The notes: a model not told the origin generated them from the sequence alone. DNA of 64,000 nt from Hyphomonadaceae bacterium (GCA_024743315.1 JANSWU010000006.1:248001-312000), one strand, 5' to 3'; positions 7,812 to 19,270 are shown, counted from the stretch's first letter. Numbers and translations: made by a program.

Positions 7812-9731
7812 TTACGCGCTCGCGAACATCTCAATCTTGGAGACGTCCCCGCGGCCCAGCGCTTCAATCGCTTGCGCCGCGATGTGACGCGCGTTCAGGC
7901 CAGCTTGGTCATACATGAGTTCCGGTTTGTCCTGATCCTGGAAGATATCCGGCAAATGCATCGTGCGAATTTTGACACCATTATCGAGGGCGCCAACATC
8001 TGCCAGGTGATGCAGGACAAAGGCGCCAAAGCCCCCGCGTGCGCCCTCTTCGATCGTGATCAGGACTTCATGATCTTTGGCCAGGCGTTCAGTCAGTTCT
8101 GCATCAAGCGGTTTGGCGAAGCGGGCATCGGCTACCGTACAGGACAGGCCTTGCGCCGCCAGCATTTCTGCCGCTTTCAAGGACTCCTGGAGCCGCGCGC
8201 CATATGACAGGATGGCAATTGAGGTGCCCTCCTGAACGATCCGGCCTTTGCCGATTTCCAATGCGGTCAGGGTCTCAGGCATATCGACACCATAGCCTTC
8301 GCCGCGTGGGTAGCGGAAGGCAGAAGGCCGATCATCAATCTCGTTCGCTGTGACCACCATACGCGCCAGCTCCGCTTCATCCGCAGCGGCCATGCAGATA
8401 ATGCCAGGCAGCGCGCCAAGATAGCCAATATCGAAGCTGCCTGCATGCGTCGCGCCATCGGCGCCGACCAAGCCAGCCCGGTCAATGGCGAAGCGCACGG
8501 GCAGTTTCTGGATTGCGACATCGTGCACAACCTGATCGTATCCGCGCTGCAAGAAGGTCGAATAGATCGCGGCATAGGGTTTCATCCCATCTGCGGCCAT
8601 ACCGGCCGCCATGGTCACGGCATGCTGTTCAGCGATGCCGACATCAAATGCGCGCTCCGGAAATGCTTTCTGGAACAGATTGACGCCGGTGCCGGACGGC
8701 ATTGCCGCGGTGATTGCGCAAATCTTGTCATCGGTTTCAGCCAGTTTGACCAGCGTATTGCCGAACACATCCTGGAATTTCGGTGCGCTGGCTTTTGACT
8801 TCTTCTGCTGGCCGGTGACAACATCGAACTTGGACACGCCGTGATACTTGTCGGCACTGTTTTCGGCCGGCGCATAGCCATGGCCCTTTTGGGTGACGAC
8901 ATGAACCAGAACCGGACGCTGCATTTTCTGAACATTTTCGAGCACCGGGATCAGCACATCGAGATCGTGACCATCAATGGGACCGACATAGTAGAAGCCG
9001 AGTTCCTCAAACATCGTACCGCCCATGGCAAAACCGCGCAGGTATTCTTCAGCCTTGCGCGCCGGATTGGCGAGACCGATCGGCTTGACCATGGATTTCG
9101 CGATCTTTCGCAGACCGCGATAGGAACGTCCTGATACGAGACGCGAGAAATAATGACTCATCGCTCCGACAGGCGGAGCGATCGACATGTCATTATCGTT
9201 CAGGATCACAACCTGGCGCTTTTGGTCGCCACCAACATTGTTCATCGCCTCATAGGCCATGCCTGCGGTCATGGAGCCATCGCCAATCACCGAAATCACG
9301 TGATTGCTGCGGCCTTGCAGGTCGCGCGACGTCGCAAATCCATGCGCGGCAGAAATCGATGTCGACGCGTGCGCGGCCCCAAACGGGTCATATTCACTCT
9401 CAGAGCGCTTGGTAAAGCCAGACAATCCGCCGCCCTGACGCAGAGTCCGAATACGATCGCGTCGACCGGTCAGGATCTTGTGGGGATAGCATTGATGGCC
9501 AACATCCCAGATCAGCTTATCGTCTGGCGTGTTAAAAACCGCATGCAGGGCGACCGTCAGCTCGACGACGCCGAGGCCTGCGCCAAGATGCCCTCCGGTC
9601 ACGGAAACCGCGTCAATGACCTCTTGCCGAACCTCATCCGCGATCTGTTTGAGCTCGTCACGCGACTTGTTTTTGAGGTCGTCCGGCGTCAACACTTCGT
9701 CCAATAGGCGAGCGTTCCTTAGGTCTGTCAT
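7812..9731 (-). CDS. dxs: 1-deoxy-D-xylulose-5-phosphate synthase
   Basis: 639 residues, the usual DXS length. Thiamine-diphosphate signature [30 protein letters not shown], the KGHGYAPAE segment, and in the pyrimidine domain the [15 protein letters not shown] and [15 protein letters not shown] motifs. It condenses pyruvate and glyceraldehyde 3-phosphate, the first step of the MEP isoprenoid route, and also feeds thiamine and pyridoxal synthesis. AGGAGG lies about 7 bases before the ATG. It follows ispA and xseB on the same strand, the standard alphaproteobacterial cluster. Confidence 0.98.
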   Translation of the reverse strand: MTDLRNARLLDEVLTPDDLKNKSRDELKQIADEVRQEVIDAVSVTGGHLGAGLGVVELTVALHAVFNTPDDKLIWDVGHQCYPHKILTGRRDRIRTLRQGGGLSGFTKRSESEYDPFGAAHASTSISAAHGFATSRDLQGRSNHVISVIGDGSMTAGMAYEAMNNVGGDQKRQVVILNDNDMSIAPPVGAMSHYFSRLVSGRSYRGLRKIAKSMVKPIGLANPARKAEEYLRGFAMGGTMFEELGFYYVGPIDGHDLDVLIPVLENVQKMQRPVLVHVVTQKGHGYAPAENSADKYHGVSKFDVVTGQQKKSKASAPKFQDVFGNTLVKLAETDDKICAITAAMPSGTGVNLFQKAFPERAFDVGIAEQHAVTMAAGMAADGMKPYAAIYSTFLQRGYDQVVHDVAIQKLPVRFAIDRAGLVGADGATHAGSFDIGYLGALPGIICMAAADEAELARMVVTANEIDDRPSAFRYPRGEGYGVDMPETLTALEIGKGRIVQEGTSIAILSYGARLQESLKAAEMLAAQGLSCTVADARFAKPLDAELTERLAKDHEVLITIEEGARGGFGAFVLHHLADVGALDNGVKIRTMHLPDIFQDQDKPELMYDQAGLNARHIAAQAIEALGRGDVSKIEMFASA

Positions 9732-9770
9732 CGAGCGGCCTCCTGTCCGGATTCCCTTGTCCGGTTATCT

Positions 9771-10673
9771 TTAGTGTTTTCTATCAAGCACAAAATCAAC
9801 CGATTGTAACAGGATATTGGCGCGATTGCGGAAGATTGCGAGGTGTTCTTTGGCCTGCGCGGCGAGGAGCCGCACCCGTTCCTGGGCCTGTTCAATGCCC
9901 AGTAAAGTCACAAAATTTGCCTTTCCGGCCGATGCATCCGTGCGCAACGGCTTGCCGACATCCGCCTCATCACCGGTCGCATCCAGGAGGTCATCCGAGA
10001 TTTGATAAGCCAGGCCCAAATCATGTGCAAAACCATGCAGCGCCTGGCGTTCCGCCTCATTGGCCCCGCCAATGATTCCGCCCGCTTCGACCGAATAAGA
10101 AATCAAGGCGCCCGTTTTCAGCCTTTGCATACGGGTGATTGTGTTCAAATCCCGGGGACTCTCATCTTCGAGCATATCGATCATCTGCCCGCCAACCATG
10201 CCCAGGGCTCCAGATGCGTCCGCCAGACGTTCAATCAGTTTCAGTCGAATATGCGCATCCTGATGGGTTTCCCGGCTCGCTAGAATCTTGAATGCCAGCG
10301 TCAGCAAGGCATCGCCGGCCAAAACCGCCGTCGCCTCATCAAACGCCTTGTGAACGGTCGGTTGCCCGCGCCGAAAATCATCATCGTCCATACAGGGCAA
10401 ATCGTCATGGATCAGCGAGTAGCAATGTACGCATTCCAGAGCCGCAGCCGCGCGGAGCAGGCTTTTTTCCGGAGCATCGAACATCGCACCGGTTTCAATC
10501 ACATAAAAAGGGCGCATGCGCTTGCCATTGGCGAGCGCGGAGTGACGCATGGCGCGCATCAAGTCGGCTTCCGGACCCTGTGCGGGTGGAATTAATTGAT
10601 CAAGCGCCACAGTGATGCGATCGGCAATCTCGGTCAGCCGTCGGCCAAACCCCGGGTCGCCGTCGGCGGCCAT
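9771..10673 (-). CDS. ispA: polyprenyl synthetase, probable farnesyl diphosphate synthase
   Basis: 300 residues with both Asp-rich motifs of trans-prenyltransferases: the first in LIHDDLPCMDDDDFRRGQPT, the second in YQISDDLLDATGDEADVGK. GNGKRMRPF binds the isopentenyl diphosphate. Length and context (xseB upstream, dxs downstream) match IspA, which makes C15 farnesyl diphosphate; a C20 product cannot be excluded. Start ATG overlaps the xseB stop by 1 base (TAATG), implying translational coupling. Confidence 0.95.
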   Translation of the reverse strand: MAADGDPGFGRRLTEIADRITVALDQLIPPAQGPEADLMRAMRHSALANGKRMRPFYVIETGAMFDAPEKSLLRAAAALECVHCYSLIHDDLPCMDDDDFRRGQPTVHKAFDEATAVLAGDALLTLAFKILASRETHQDAHIRLKLIERLADASGALGMVGGQMIDMLEDESPRDLNTITRMQRLKTGALISYSVEAGGIIGGANEAERQALHGFAHDLGLAYQISDDLLDATGDEADVGKPLRTDASAGKANFVTLLGIEQAQERVRLLAAQAKEHLAIFRNRANILLQSVDFVLDRKH

Positions 10674-10918
10674 TAGTCGAAGCTCGCTGGTTCGGTTTTT
10701 GGAGCGCCGTCTCCGCCTTGAACGATTTGCTCGACCTTCAGTTCCGCCGCTTTGAGACGTCCTTCGCAGTGTTTTTTCAACTCGGCACCACGTTCATAAA
10801 TAGCAATGGATTGCTCAAGCTCGACATCGCCCTGCTCGAGTTGGCGAACAATGGTTTCTAGTTCCGCCAAGGCTTCTTCGAAGCTCATATCTTTTACAGG
10901 TTTCGCCTTTGACGCCAT
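10673..10918 (-). CDS. xseB: exodeoxyribonuclease VII small subunit
   Basis: 81 residues with the family core [33 protein letters not shown], here read as the two consecutive family blocks, then [19 protein letters not shown]. It associates with XseA to degrade single-stranded DNA. It leads the xseB-ispA-dxs operon and is coupled to ispA by a 1-base overlap. The large subunit gene is not in the window. Confidence 0.96.
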   Translation of the reverse strand: MASKAKPVKDMSFEEALAELETIVRQLEQGDVELEQSIAIYERGAELKKHCEGRLKAAELKVEQIVQGGDGAPKTEPASFD

Positions 10919-10988
10919 GTGTCAGCCCCAGTTCCATAATTCGTAAGGGCTACCCTAGGCCCGGTTTTGACTCGCCTCAATGGCGATT

Positions 10989-11615
10989 TCAGGATTTTCC
11001 ACGATATTCGTAGACCCGGAAACTCCAATACTTGTCGCCACCATCATAGACGCAGACCCAGCCGAGCCGGCGAAGGGGACGGCGCAGCATCCGATTAAAC
11101 CAGCCATGGGCTGCCAGATAGACCGATTTGCCTTCTGCCGTATTGTGTAGGACTTGCGCGGCCTCCTTGGCTCGGGCGCGGGCGCCGTTCACGCATTCGC
11201 CATCGAGCTTGTGGCCGCGCAGCCAATAGGTGCGAGCAAAGATGTTCCAGGTCTTTGGCAAATAGCGCCGGGTTTTAAAGCGTGGTGGCGGCAACGGCGC
11301 CTCATTGAACACTGCATTGGGTTCCGGGGTCCGGCCTTCCGTGGCCCATTCCGCTGTTTCAATGGCGCGTGGACGAGCCGAGCTCAGAACAATATCAACT
11401 TCAGATACCACCTGTTTGAGACGGTCTGGCGGCACCTGGTCCTTGGCCAGACTGCCGGCCTCATAACGCTCCCACCAGTCGCGATACTCTTGCCAATTGA
11501 GCTTAGGCCCGGCTGATCGGTCGAGCGCCGGTCGCCCGTGCCGCGAAACGATAATCGGACCTCGTCCATTATTCGATTTGTATGTGCCGCTAAACTTGGT
11601 GATGGTGAACCCCAT
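10989..11615 (-). CDS. histidine phosphatase superfamily protein
   Basis: 208 residues. IIVSRHGRPALDR holds the catalytic RHG, VLSSARPRAIETAEW the second Arg, a conserved acidic residue lies in APLPPPRF, and YLAAHGWFNRML the second catalytic His. This is the phosphoglycerate mutase-like fold; most bacterial members are small phosphatases of unknown substrate. Insertion of RFKTRRYLPKTWNIFARTYW makes the middle longer and more basic than in typical members. It lies 70 bp upstream of xseB on the same strand. Confidence 0.85.
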   Translation of the reverse strand: MGFTITKFSGTYKSNNGRGPIIVSRHGRPALDRSAGPKLNWQEYRDWWERYEAGSLAKDQVPPDRLKQVVSEVDIVLSSARPRAIETAEWATEGRTPEPNAVFNEAPLPPPRFKTRRYLPKTWNIFARTYWLRGHKLDGECVNGARARAKEAAQVLHNTAEGKSVYLAAHGWFNRMLRRPLRRLGWVCVYDGGDKYWSFRVYEYRGKS

Positions 11616-11688
11616 AGCTGTCCGCGCCCGAAAGCCGATTATACAGGATAAGGATTCGCTTCAAGCGGGCAAACGCTGGTGGCGGCGT

Positions 11689-12816
11689 TTAGATTTGCCG
11701 CGCGTTCAAAGCCCGAAAGATGCCACTGGCGCGTCCGGAGAATGTCGTTTCGACCGAAGCAATCTGATCCATCCGGCGACGTGCGCGCGCCATGATCGCA
11801 CTCGCTTTGCCCGGCATGACCTGTTCGCCAAATCGCCAAGCCTGCCCCGCCATTCGGGACGCGTGCAATCGATTTGAATTGCCCTGAATGACGCCACTTT
11901 CTACCGGACTTTGGACATTGGCATAATGGCGTTTGTAATGGTCATAACCTGGCCCCGCATCATAAATGGTCAGGCCCTCAGCCCCCATCTTCTCCAGCAA
12001 TTCCTGTACAAGCATATTGCCTGGGGAGTAGCGGCTATAGTCCTGCTCGAACGCTGTGATCCAGCCATGCAAGACGCGGTCGGACTGTAGATTATACTCG
12101 GCCGCAGCAAATTTATCGTCGAAACTCAAAGTGACCAGACGACTGCGCAGACGCGCCCCCTCGAACGAACGCAAGCGATCGAACAGCGCACGTGTCCAAG
12201 GCGCCTTCAGCACATTGTGATAGCCGGTGCGCAAAAATTGTTGCTGCTTGAGCGCCAGCAAGCGCCGATAATTTGCATCTGAGCGATCATCCCAATTGAA
12301 GCGCACTGAGGAAAAATCGCGCTCCACATTCCGGTAGACACGACGCATCTTCTTAAAATGCTTTGGCCATTGATTTTGTTGTTCAGCCAAAAAGATTTCG
12401 GCGCCGTGAGATAAATCAGCGAGATTGGCGCCAGCGCGCTGCAATGTCGGGTTTGGCGCGAAAGACGCAGGCATGAAGCCACTGGTCGTCATGCCTGAAA
12501 TGTCGAAACCGGCGAGGATTTCATGAGGTGTAAGCTCTGTGTCTTCGGACAAAATCGGCGCATTCCAGTCCGAAAAGGGTGACCCGATCGGACGCGCCCA
12601 ATTGCCGGGCCGGATATGCAGTGGCCAGACGGCGAAAATACCGTCGCCGTCACTGGCAAAGCCAATGCGGGTATCTTCGCGGACTTCGCCCACCAATCGG
12701 GCGAAATCCGGGTCGAAAAACGGGTCGTCATAGATCGAACGCGCATTTCGCAATGCGGCGTAAATCTGCCATTGTTCGGCAGACATTTCCCCAGGACGGT
12801 ACAATTTGTACTTCAC
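11689..12816 (-). CDS. GNAT-fold (FemAB / BioF2-like) acyltransferase-type protein
   Basis: About 375 residues. The C-terminal half (AAEYNLQSDRVLHGWITAFEQDYSRYSPG and GLTIYDAGPGYDHYKRHYAN) matches the Acetyltransf_6 group of GNAT proteins often found near polysaccharide genes; the N-terminal half has the usual FFDPDFARLV segment. The start is uncertain: a GTG at 12816 gives a natural beginning (MKYKLYRPGEMS), whereas a TTG at 12858 would add 14 residues. Acceptor and role unknown. The upstream gene is signal peptidase I, 95 bp away. Confidence 0.75.
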   Translation of the reverse strand: MKYKLYRPGEMSAEQWQIYAALRNARSIYDDPFFDPDFARLVGEVREDTRIGFASDGDGIFAVWPLHIRPGNWARPIGSPFSDWNAPILSEDTELTPHEILAGFDISGMTTSGFMPASFAPNPTLQRAGANLADLSHGAEIFLAEQQNQWPKHFKKMRRVYRNVERDFSSVRFNWDDRSDANYRRLLALKQQQFLRTGYHNVLKAPWTRALFDRLRSFEGARLRSRLVTLSFDDKFAAAEYNLQSDRVLHGWITAFEQDYSRYSPGNMLVQELLEKMGAEGLTIYDAGPGYDHYKRHYANVQSPVESGVIQGNSNRLHASRMAGQAWRFGEQVMPGKASAIMARARRRMDQIASVETTFSGRASGIFRALNARQI

Positions 12817-12911
12817 GATCCGTCGACCCAATTCACTCACGCCATGTGAATGATGCAAATCACATACCGGAGCGAGGTCGAATTATGGTGAAGATAGTCT
12901 CTTAAATTTGA

Positions 12912-13778
12912 TCAGAGTCCGCGCCAGATCCGTTTCTTCATGCACGGTTCTGCCTGCGCGCGCCCGCAGCGATAAAAGGAGAAAAGGACGGTATCAGCCC
13001 GGCCAATCAGGTTTTGGAACGGCACAAACCCGACCGATGCTTGATCCGGGGCAACGCCATTGCGTGGCGCACAGCCAGCTTGATCCACGATACCATCCGT
13101 GTCGGCCAGGCAATGTCCGGTCGGATTGCGCCCATCCATTGAGTTGTCGCGATTATCGCCCATGAACAGGAAGTGCCCTTCGGGAACAATGTAGGTCACG
13201 GAAATATTGGTACCGGTGACCCCATCAATATCATGGGTCAGCCAGGTTGATCCGTCATAGGATTCGGTAAACTCCGCTGCGGTCGCGTAAGCGCCACTAT
13301 CGTGCTGACGGTAGCGTACGCGGCGCACAAAGGTACGTTCAATCGGAGTGCCGTTAATCTCGACCGGTTGGCCATCACGAACCACGACCGTGTCCCCTGG
13401 AAGACCGATGATACGCTTGATCATGACCCGCGGCGTATGCGTGTGCTCGAACACAGCAACATCACCGCGTTTCGGCTGACCGGCAAACAACCGGCCATCT
13501 GGCAGCGGCACGTAGCGGCCAAGGCTGAACGGCAGAGAATTACGCGAATAACCATACGCAAACTTGTTAACGGTGACCCGGTCACCCACCTGGAGGTTCG
13601 GCACCATGCTCTCAGACGGGATCACGCGAAGTTCATAAAACAAGCCCGAAAAGATCAAGAAAATCGGCACAAAAATGGACAGGGTTATGCCCCATTCCCG
13701 CAATTCCTTTTTGACTTTGCCTTGCAAGGTCAGCGGCGCGTCTGCGTTCGCGTCCGGGCTTGAAACAGCATCATTCAT
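12912..13778 (-). CDS. lepB: signal peptidase I
   Basis: 288 residues from the ATG at 13778. One N-terminal membrane segment (ITLSIFVPIFLIFSGLFY), then VIPSESMVPNLQVGD with the catalytic Ser, MIKRIIGLPGDTV with the catalytic Lys, and GHFLFMGDNRDNSMDGR (box E). It cleaves signal peptides of exported proteins at the outer face of the inner membrane. The start overlaps the stop of the YbjQ gene in an ATGA, so the two are coupled. The usual rnc/era/acpS neighbours are absent. Confidence 0.96.
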   Translation of the reverse strand: MNDAVSSPDANADAPLTLQGKVKKELREWGITLSIFVPIFLIFSGLFYELRVIPSESMVPNLQVGDRVTVNKFAYGYSRNSLPFSLGRYVPLPDGRLFAGQPKRGDVAVFEHTHTPRVMIKRIIGLPGDTVVVRDGQPVEINGTPIERTFVRRVRYRQHDSGAYATAAEFTESYDGSTWLTHDIDGVTGTNISVTYIVPEGHFLFMGDNRDNSMDGRNPTGHCLADTDGIVDQAGCAPRNGVAPDQASVGFVPFQNLIGRADTVLFSFYRCGRAQAEPCMKKRIWRGL

Positions 13779-14089
13779 GACAAACGCACCGCCGTGCCAT
13801 ACGCCAATAATTCTGCCGATCCGCCCATAATCATGCTGGTCGTAACGCGCAGACAAATCACCGCGTCGGCGCCCTTTTCAAGCGCATCCATGGTCATCCG
13901 ATCAATCGCCTGTTCACGTGCTTCGGCCATCAGTTTGGTATATTCAGGGACTTCACCCCCAACGAGATTGCGCAAGGCCGCCATGATATCGCGACCGAAA
14001 AAGCGCGTACGAACGGTGTTTCCTTTCACCGTACCAACAATTTCGGTCACTTGGCGGCCCGGAATCGTTTCGCCCATCGTCACAATCAT
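13775..14089 (-). CDS. YbjQ family (UPF0145) protein
   Basis: 104 residues, full length for the family. Landmarks are GRQVTEIVGTVKGNTVR, FFGRDIMAALRNLVGGE, and GADAVICLRVTTSMIMGGSAELLAYGTAV. The fold is a small homo-oligomeric alpha/beta domain formerly called heavy-metal-binding; its function is unknown. It sits directly upstream of, and overlaps, lepB. Confidence 0.93.
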   Translation of the reverse strand: MIVTMGETIPGRQVTEIVGTVKGNTVRTRFFGRDIMAALRNLVGGEVPEYTKLMAEAREQAIDRMTMDALEKGADAVICLRVTTSMIMGGSAELLAYGTAVRLS

Positions 14090-14101
14090 GTTCAGAATTC
14101 C

Positions 14102-14368
14102 CTACTTATCGACTGTGCGCGAATAATGGTCGTCTTCGGCATTGTTCAGTCGATCCACAATGACTTTTGCCAGAAGCACGAGAAACCCCAATCCGACAAG
14201 ACCTGGTATCAGTAAGATTGGCCAGATCGGCGCGCCTGCAGCTTCACTGCTTTGCTGAACCAAAACGAACACCCCAAACACAGTCCCGAGTGCGTAAACT
14301 GCGCCGCCGATGATGATTAGTGACAGTCCAAGTGTGAACCATCCTTTCGTGCGACTTGTTTCCGACAT
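14102..14368 (-). CDS. small two-helix membrane protein
   Basis: 88 residues from the ATG at 14368, preceded by GAAGGA; an ATG at 14401 is less likely. Two transmembrane segments (LGLSLIIIGGAVYALGTVFGVFVLV and a second starting IWPILLIPGLVGLGFLVLLA, both quoted in part) are followed by a charged tail. No family recognised. Reads into the YbjQ-lepB pair with a 12-bp gap, so probably the first gene of that operon. Confidence 0.7.
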   Translation of the reverse strand: MSETSRTKGWFTLGLSLIIIGGAVYALGTVFGVFVLVQQSSEAAGAPIWPILLIPGLVGLGFLVLLAKVIVDRLNNAEDDHYSRTVDK

Positions 14369-14440
14369 GGGACTATCCTTCAGCGACGCCGTGATTGTCA
14401 CTTATCCGCTCGAACTTGTCGAGAACATGACAGGATTTGA

Positions 14441-15535
14441 TTACGTCGCAGCGCTGTACCAGGCAATGCCCGTCTCATCGAGCGTTCGTTTCGCGTCTCC
14501 GTCCGCCAGAAGATAGTTTAGGTGCGCAATCGCCTCACCTGTGGCCATGGAGAGGACATCGTCACCAATCTTGCGGCCGAAAATCGCCGGAAACACATCG
14601 ACGACGCGCCGTGGTTCCTGGGCGAGGCGCTGTTGCAGGCGCTTCAAAGCCACGCCGTGCCCTTTAATCAGATGATCGAGCCGTGCATGCGCACCTTTGA
14701 ATGGTTCATTGTGCGCGGGCAGGACCAGAACGTCTTCCGGCAAGGTCGCCTTCAGCTTTTCGCAGCTCTGCAACCAATCGCGCAAGGGATTGGCCCACGG
14801 CTCCGTCGGAAACACTGAAACGTTTGACGAGATTTTCGGCAGTAACTGATCGCCTGAAATGACTACGTTCAAGACTGGGCAGAACAAGCAGCTATGCTCT
14901 GGAGAGTGCCCGTTCCCGGTGACCACCTCCCAGGTTTCCCCAGCCATCTCGAACGTATCTCCATCTTCGAGGCGATGATAAGCATCGGGTAAACGCGAGA
15001 CCCCACGGCCAAAGCCGCCAAAGCGCGACTTGTACGTTTCGATCTGAGCCTCGTTCCAGCCAGCTTGATGATAGAATTTCGTCCCAGCCTCCGGCGCTTC
15101 GCGGCCGGTGTCGGCAACCAGCATGCGGCACGAAATATATTCCAAACGACTGATCCAGAATTCCGACTCGGGGAATTTGCGACTGAGCCAGCCCGCATTT
15201 CCGATATGATCGGGATGCATATGCGTGACGATTACGCGCCAGACCGGACGTCCGCCCAGTTGATCCTCGAAGATCTTCCGCCAAGCCGCTTTGGTGTCGT
15301 CCAGTGGCATCCCCGTATCGACGATGGTCCAGCCACGATCGCCATCATCGATCAGCCACAGATTGATCCATTGCAGGGAAAAGGGCAGCGGCATCCGCAC
15401 CCAATGCACACCTGGCGCGACTTCCATCGTCTCACCAACTTTCGGGGTCTCTTCCCCGAATGGATAAGTCAGGGGCGCGCGCCCGGCTGTTTTGCCTTCA
15501 AATCCGTCCATGCGGCCAGTTTGGCATGCGGGCAT
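14441..15535 (-). CDS. metallo-beta-lactamase-fold hydrolase
   Basis: 364 residues (356 if the ATG at 15511 is used). VTHMHPDHIGNAGWL is the HxHxDH zinc motif; GNGHSPEHSCLF and VLPAHNEPFKGAHARLDHL hold the later metal ligands. The C-terminal extension (RLQQRLAQEPRRVVDVFPAIF) is the helical dimerisation/winged domain of the lactamase-B/LACTB2-like group. Probably a hydrolase of thioesters, lactones or similar esters; substrate unknown. Confidence 0.88.
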   Translation of the reverse strand: MPACQTGRMDGFEGKTAGRAPLTYPFGEETPKVGETMEVAPGVHWVRMPLPFSLQWINLWLIDDGDRGWTIVDTGMPLDDTKAAWRKIFEDQLGGRPVWRVIVTHMHPDHIGNAGWLSRKFPESEFWISRLEYISCRMLVADTGREAPEAGTKFYHQAGWNEAQIETYKSRFGGFGRGVSRLPDAYHRLEDGDTFEMAGETWEVVTGNGHSPEHSCLFCPVLNVVISGDQLLPKISSNVSVFPTEPWANPLRDWLQSCEKLKATLPEDVLVLPAHNEPFKGAHARLDHLIKGHGVALKRLQQRLAQEPRRVVDVFPAIFGRKIGDDVLSMATGEAIAHLNYLLADGDAKRTLDETGIAWYSAAT

Positions 15536-15582
15536 GCCCGGTCCAATACATCACCATGGGGAAGGCGCTCGTGCGTATCAGC

Positions 15583-16146
15583 CTACCGGGTTTGCACCCG
15601 GGTGACTTTGGTCCCTTCGATGCTGACGCCGGCCATCAAGCCTTTTTGATCAAAGATGAAGGCATAGGCGTCATCCTGAAGCGTCGATGAGGATAGGTTT
15701 TCCGCAACGCCTGCATTGACCACGACGACGGTCGGCCCAACACCAATCTCCCAGCCGTCAGAACGCTCGAGATAATCAATCGCGTCTTCGTTCATCAAGT
15801 AAACGACATAGCCATAGGATTGCGCGCCGGCCTGAAGCCCCCAGGATCCAGTGAAGGAGGTATAATAATCAACCGTGGTACCGCCTCGGCGCAATTCCCC
15901 TTCGCCATAAGCCCCACCGACACCAAGACCGGCCTTGACGATGGATGGGAACACCAATGTTGCGCGCGCCTGCCTGGAGATCGCCGCCGCTGCCGGGTTC
16001 TCACGCACTAATTTGGTCAATGCCTGGGAACTGTCTGCGGTGACGTCCGCGCGTGCCTGGGCCGAGTTCGCCGTCGTCGAACACCCTGCGATCACACCCA
16101 AAGACGAAAGTGCCAGCGCTGCGATAGCCGTTTTTAAAGGAGCCAT
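15583..16146 (-). CDS. SYLF-domain (Ysc84-like) lipoprotein
   Basis: 187 residues with a lipoprotein signal (VIAGC, Cys22). The SYLF domain shows in AISRQARATLVFPSIVKAG, YTSFTGSWGLQAGAQSYGYV and the closing LMAGVSIEGTKVTRV. In other organisms this domain binds lipids; here it is presumably attached to the inner leaflet of the outer membrane. No clear operon partner: the flanking genes on the same strand are 47 and 79 bp away. Confidence 0.92.
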   Translation of the reverse strand: MAPLKTAIAALALSSLGVIAGCSTTANSAQARADVTADSSQALTKLVRENPAAAAISRQARATLVFPSIVKAGLGVGGAYGEGELRRGGTTVDYYTSFTGSWGLQAGAQSYGYVVYLMNEDAIDYLERSDGWEIGVGPTVVVVNAGVAENLSSSTLQDDAYAFIFDQKGLMAGVSIEGTKVTRVQTR

Positions 16147-16225
16147 TCTGAACCTCCAGAGAGTTGCTTGTCGGCAGATGTATTGATGTTGAGACGCTAA
16201 GACAACTCAGAAACGCGCGGGACGA

Positions 16226-17614
<1,389 letters not shown>

Positions 17615-17715
17615 GCGCCACCCCTTCTCCCTAAAACCCGCTACCCCTAGGGCGGCCTTGCATTCGCCGCAAGCCCGGGTCAGGGTTCGGAAAAAGACAA
17701 ATATTGGAGGGAAAC

Positions 17716-19257
17716 TTGGCACATTTGAATCGACGGAGACTGATGCAAACAGGCGCTGCCATTGCAGCTCTGGGATCACTCGGCGCCTGCGCGGCGGGTG
17801 AGGACACGCCAGGTTCAGCTGCAGACTCCAATGCCGATACGCCTCCGATTGAGCCCGTGAGCACTGGCTATCAAGCGGAGCCGATCCCGGATGCTCTGTC
17901 TCAACTTGAAATGCTGGCCAATGGCAGCGCCACCGCGCTGTCTCTGACCGAAGCCGCGATTGCGCGATCCACGGCGGCGCACCCCTTGATCAATGCGGTC
18001 GCGACCGAATCCTATGACGAAGCCCTTGAAGCCGCCGCCAACCCACTCGCAGGCGATTTTGGCGGCGTTCCCACCTTCATCAAGGATCTGCTCGACTGGG
18101 AAGGAACACAAACCCTTTACGGCTCGCGCGCCTTCAAAGGCTATATTGCCCCGTCGGATGGCGAGTTTGCGCAAGCCTGGCGCAAAGCTGGCATGATCAG
18201 CCTTGGCAAATCGACGTCACCGGAAATGGGGTTGATCTCCTCCACCGAACCCCTGGTCACCGGAGCGACCCGGAATCCGTTTGATCTAAGTCGTATTCCG
18301 GGCGGTTCCTCTGGCGGCGCGGCGGCCCTCGTCGCGGCGCGCGTCGTGCCATTCGCGCATGCCTCAGATGGCGGCGGTTCGATCCGCATCCCGGCCGCTT
18401 GCTGTGGCCTGTTCGGCCTCAAGCCCAGCCGCGGCGCTCTGCCGATCAGCCGCGACTCCGGTCCGGTCAGCATTTCGGTCAACCACGCGGTCACCCTCAC
18501 GGTGCGGGATAGCGCCGCCTTGTTTGCCGCCGCTGAGGCAGACCTTGAGACGGACCTGCCGCGGACCGGCAACATCACCGAGGCATCGACGCGTCGGCTC
18601 AAGATCGCCTATGCGCCGGACCCGATCACTGAGGCCACGGTCGATGCTGCCACGCGCCAGGGACTTGATCGGACGGCCGAACTTTGCCGCGCCCTTGGCC
18701 ATGAAGTAATTGACTATTCCGTTCCGGCCGATGGTGCGAAGTTCATCGACGCGTTTCTGCTTTATTGGGCGGGTGGTGCAGCTGACTTTGCTCAGCAGGC
18801 CAGCGCCTTTAGCGGTCAACCAATTGGACCCGACATTCTCGAACCCTGGACGCTTGGACTTGCGGCTGAATTCATGGCGCGCCAAGACGATATGGGAGAT
18901 GCCATTTCGTATCTGCAAGGCTTTGAGGCGCAATATCATTCTTGGTTTGAGGACTTTGACGTTCTGCTGACGCCGACCGTCTCTACGGTTGCACCGAAAA
19001 TCGGCTCGCAGGCACCGGACGGAGATTACCAGACTGTGCGGGCCAATGTGCTCAACTTTGCCGCCTTCACCGCGCCGATGAACGTTGCCGGCGCTGCCTC
19101 GATAAGCGTGCCCCTGCAATGGAGCGGAGATGGCTTGCCCATCGGCTCAATGTTCTCCGGCAAACGCGGCGACGATGGCTTGCTTCTGGCGCTCGCCTAT
19201 GAGTTGGAAGCCGCGCAGCCTTGGATCGATCGATTGCCAAGTTTCAAACCAGCATAA
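17716..19257 (+). CDS. Tat-exported amidase lipoprotein
   Basis: 513 residues from TTG at 17716; GGAGGG at 17706-17711 supports it although spacing is short. The leader has a twin-arginine motif (RRRLMQ) and a lipobox LGAC (Cys25), so the enzyme should be exported folded and lipid-anchored. The amidase-signature triad is present: Lys in TFIKDLLDW, and the two Ser of RIPGGSSGGAAALVAAR. It hydrolyses an amide bond; substrate unknown. It is followed after 13 bp by a GST-like gene. Confidence 0.92.
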   Translation: MAHLNRRRLMQTGAAIAALGSLGACAAGEDTPGSAADSNADTPPIEPVSTGYQAEPIPDALSQLEMLANGSATALSLTEAAIARSTAAHPLINAVATESYDEALEAAANPLAGDFGGVPTFIKDLLDWEGTQTLYGSRAFKGYIAPSDGEFAQAWRKAGMISLGKSTSPEMGLISSTEPLVTGATRNPFDLSRIPGGSSGGAAALVAARVVPFAHASDGGGSIRIPAACCGLFGLKPSRGALPISRDSGPVSISVNHAVTLTVRDSAALFAAAEADLETDLPRTGNITEASTRRLKIAYAPDPITEATVDAATRQGLDRTAELCRALGHEVIDYSVPADGAKFIDAFLLYWAGGAADFAQQASAFSGQPIGPDILEPWTLGLAAEFMARQDDMGDAISYLQGFEAQYHSWFEDFDVLLTPTVSTVAPKIGSQAPDGDYQTVRANVLNFAAFTAPMNVAGAASISVPLQWSGDGLPIGSMFSGKRGDDGLLLALAYELEAAQPWIDRLPSFKPA

Positions 19258-19270
19258 GGAGCCCCCCGCC

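Noticed and set aside
9732-9770. Thiamine riboswitch before dxs
   Set aside because: The gap to ispA is only 39 bp, too short, and lacks the conserved THI-box.
17615-17779. 55-residue N-terminal extension of sdaA
   Set aside because: A strong ribosome site precedes the ATG at 17614 and the enzyme signature starts there; the extension overlaps the promoter region of the amidase.
18364-19119. 251-residue minus-strand open frame inside the amidase
   Set aside because: Antisense shadow; composition rich in Arg/Gly and without domains.
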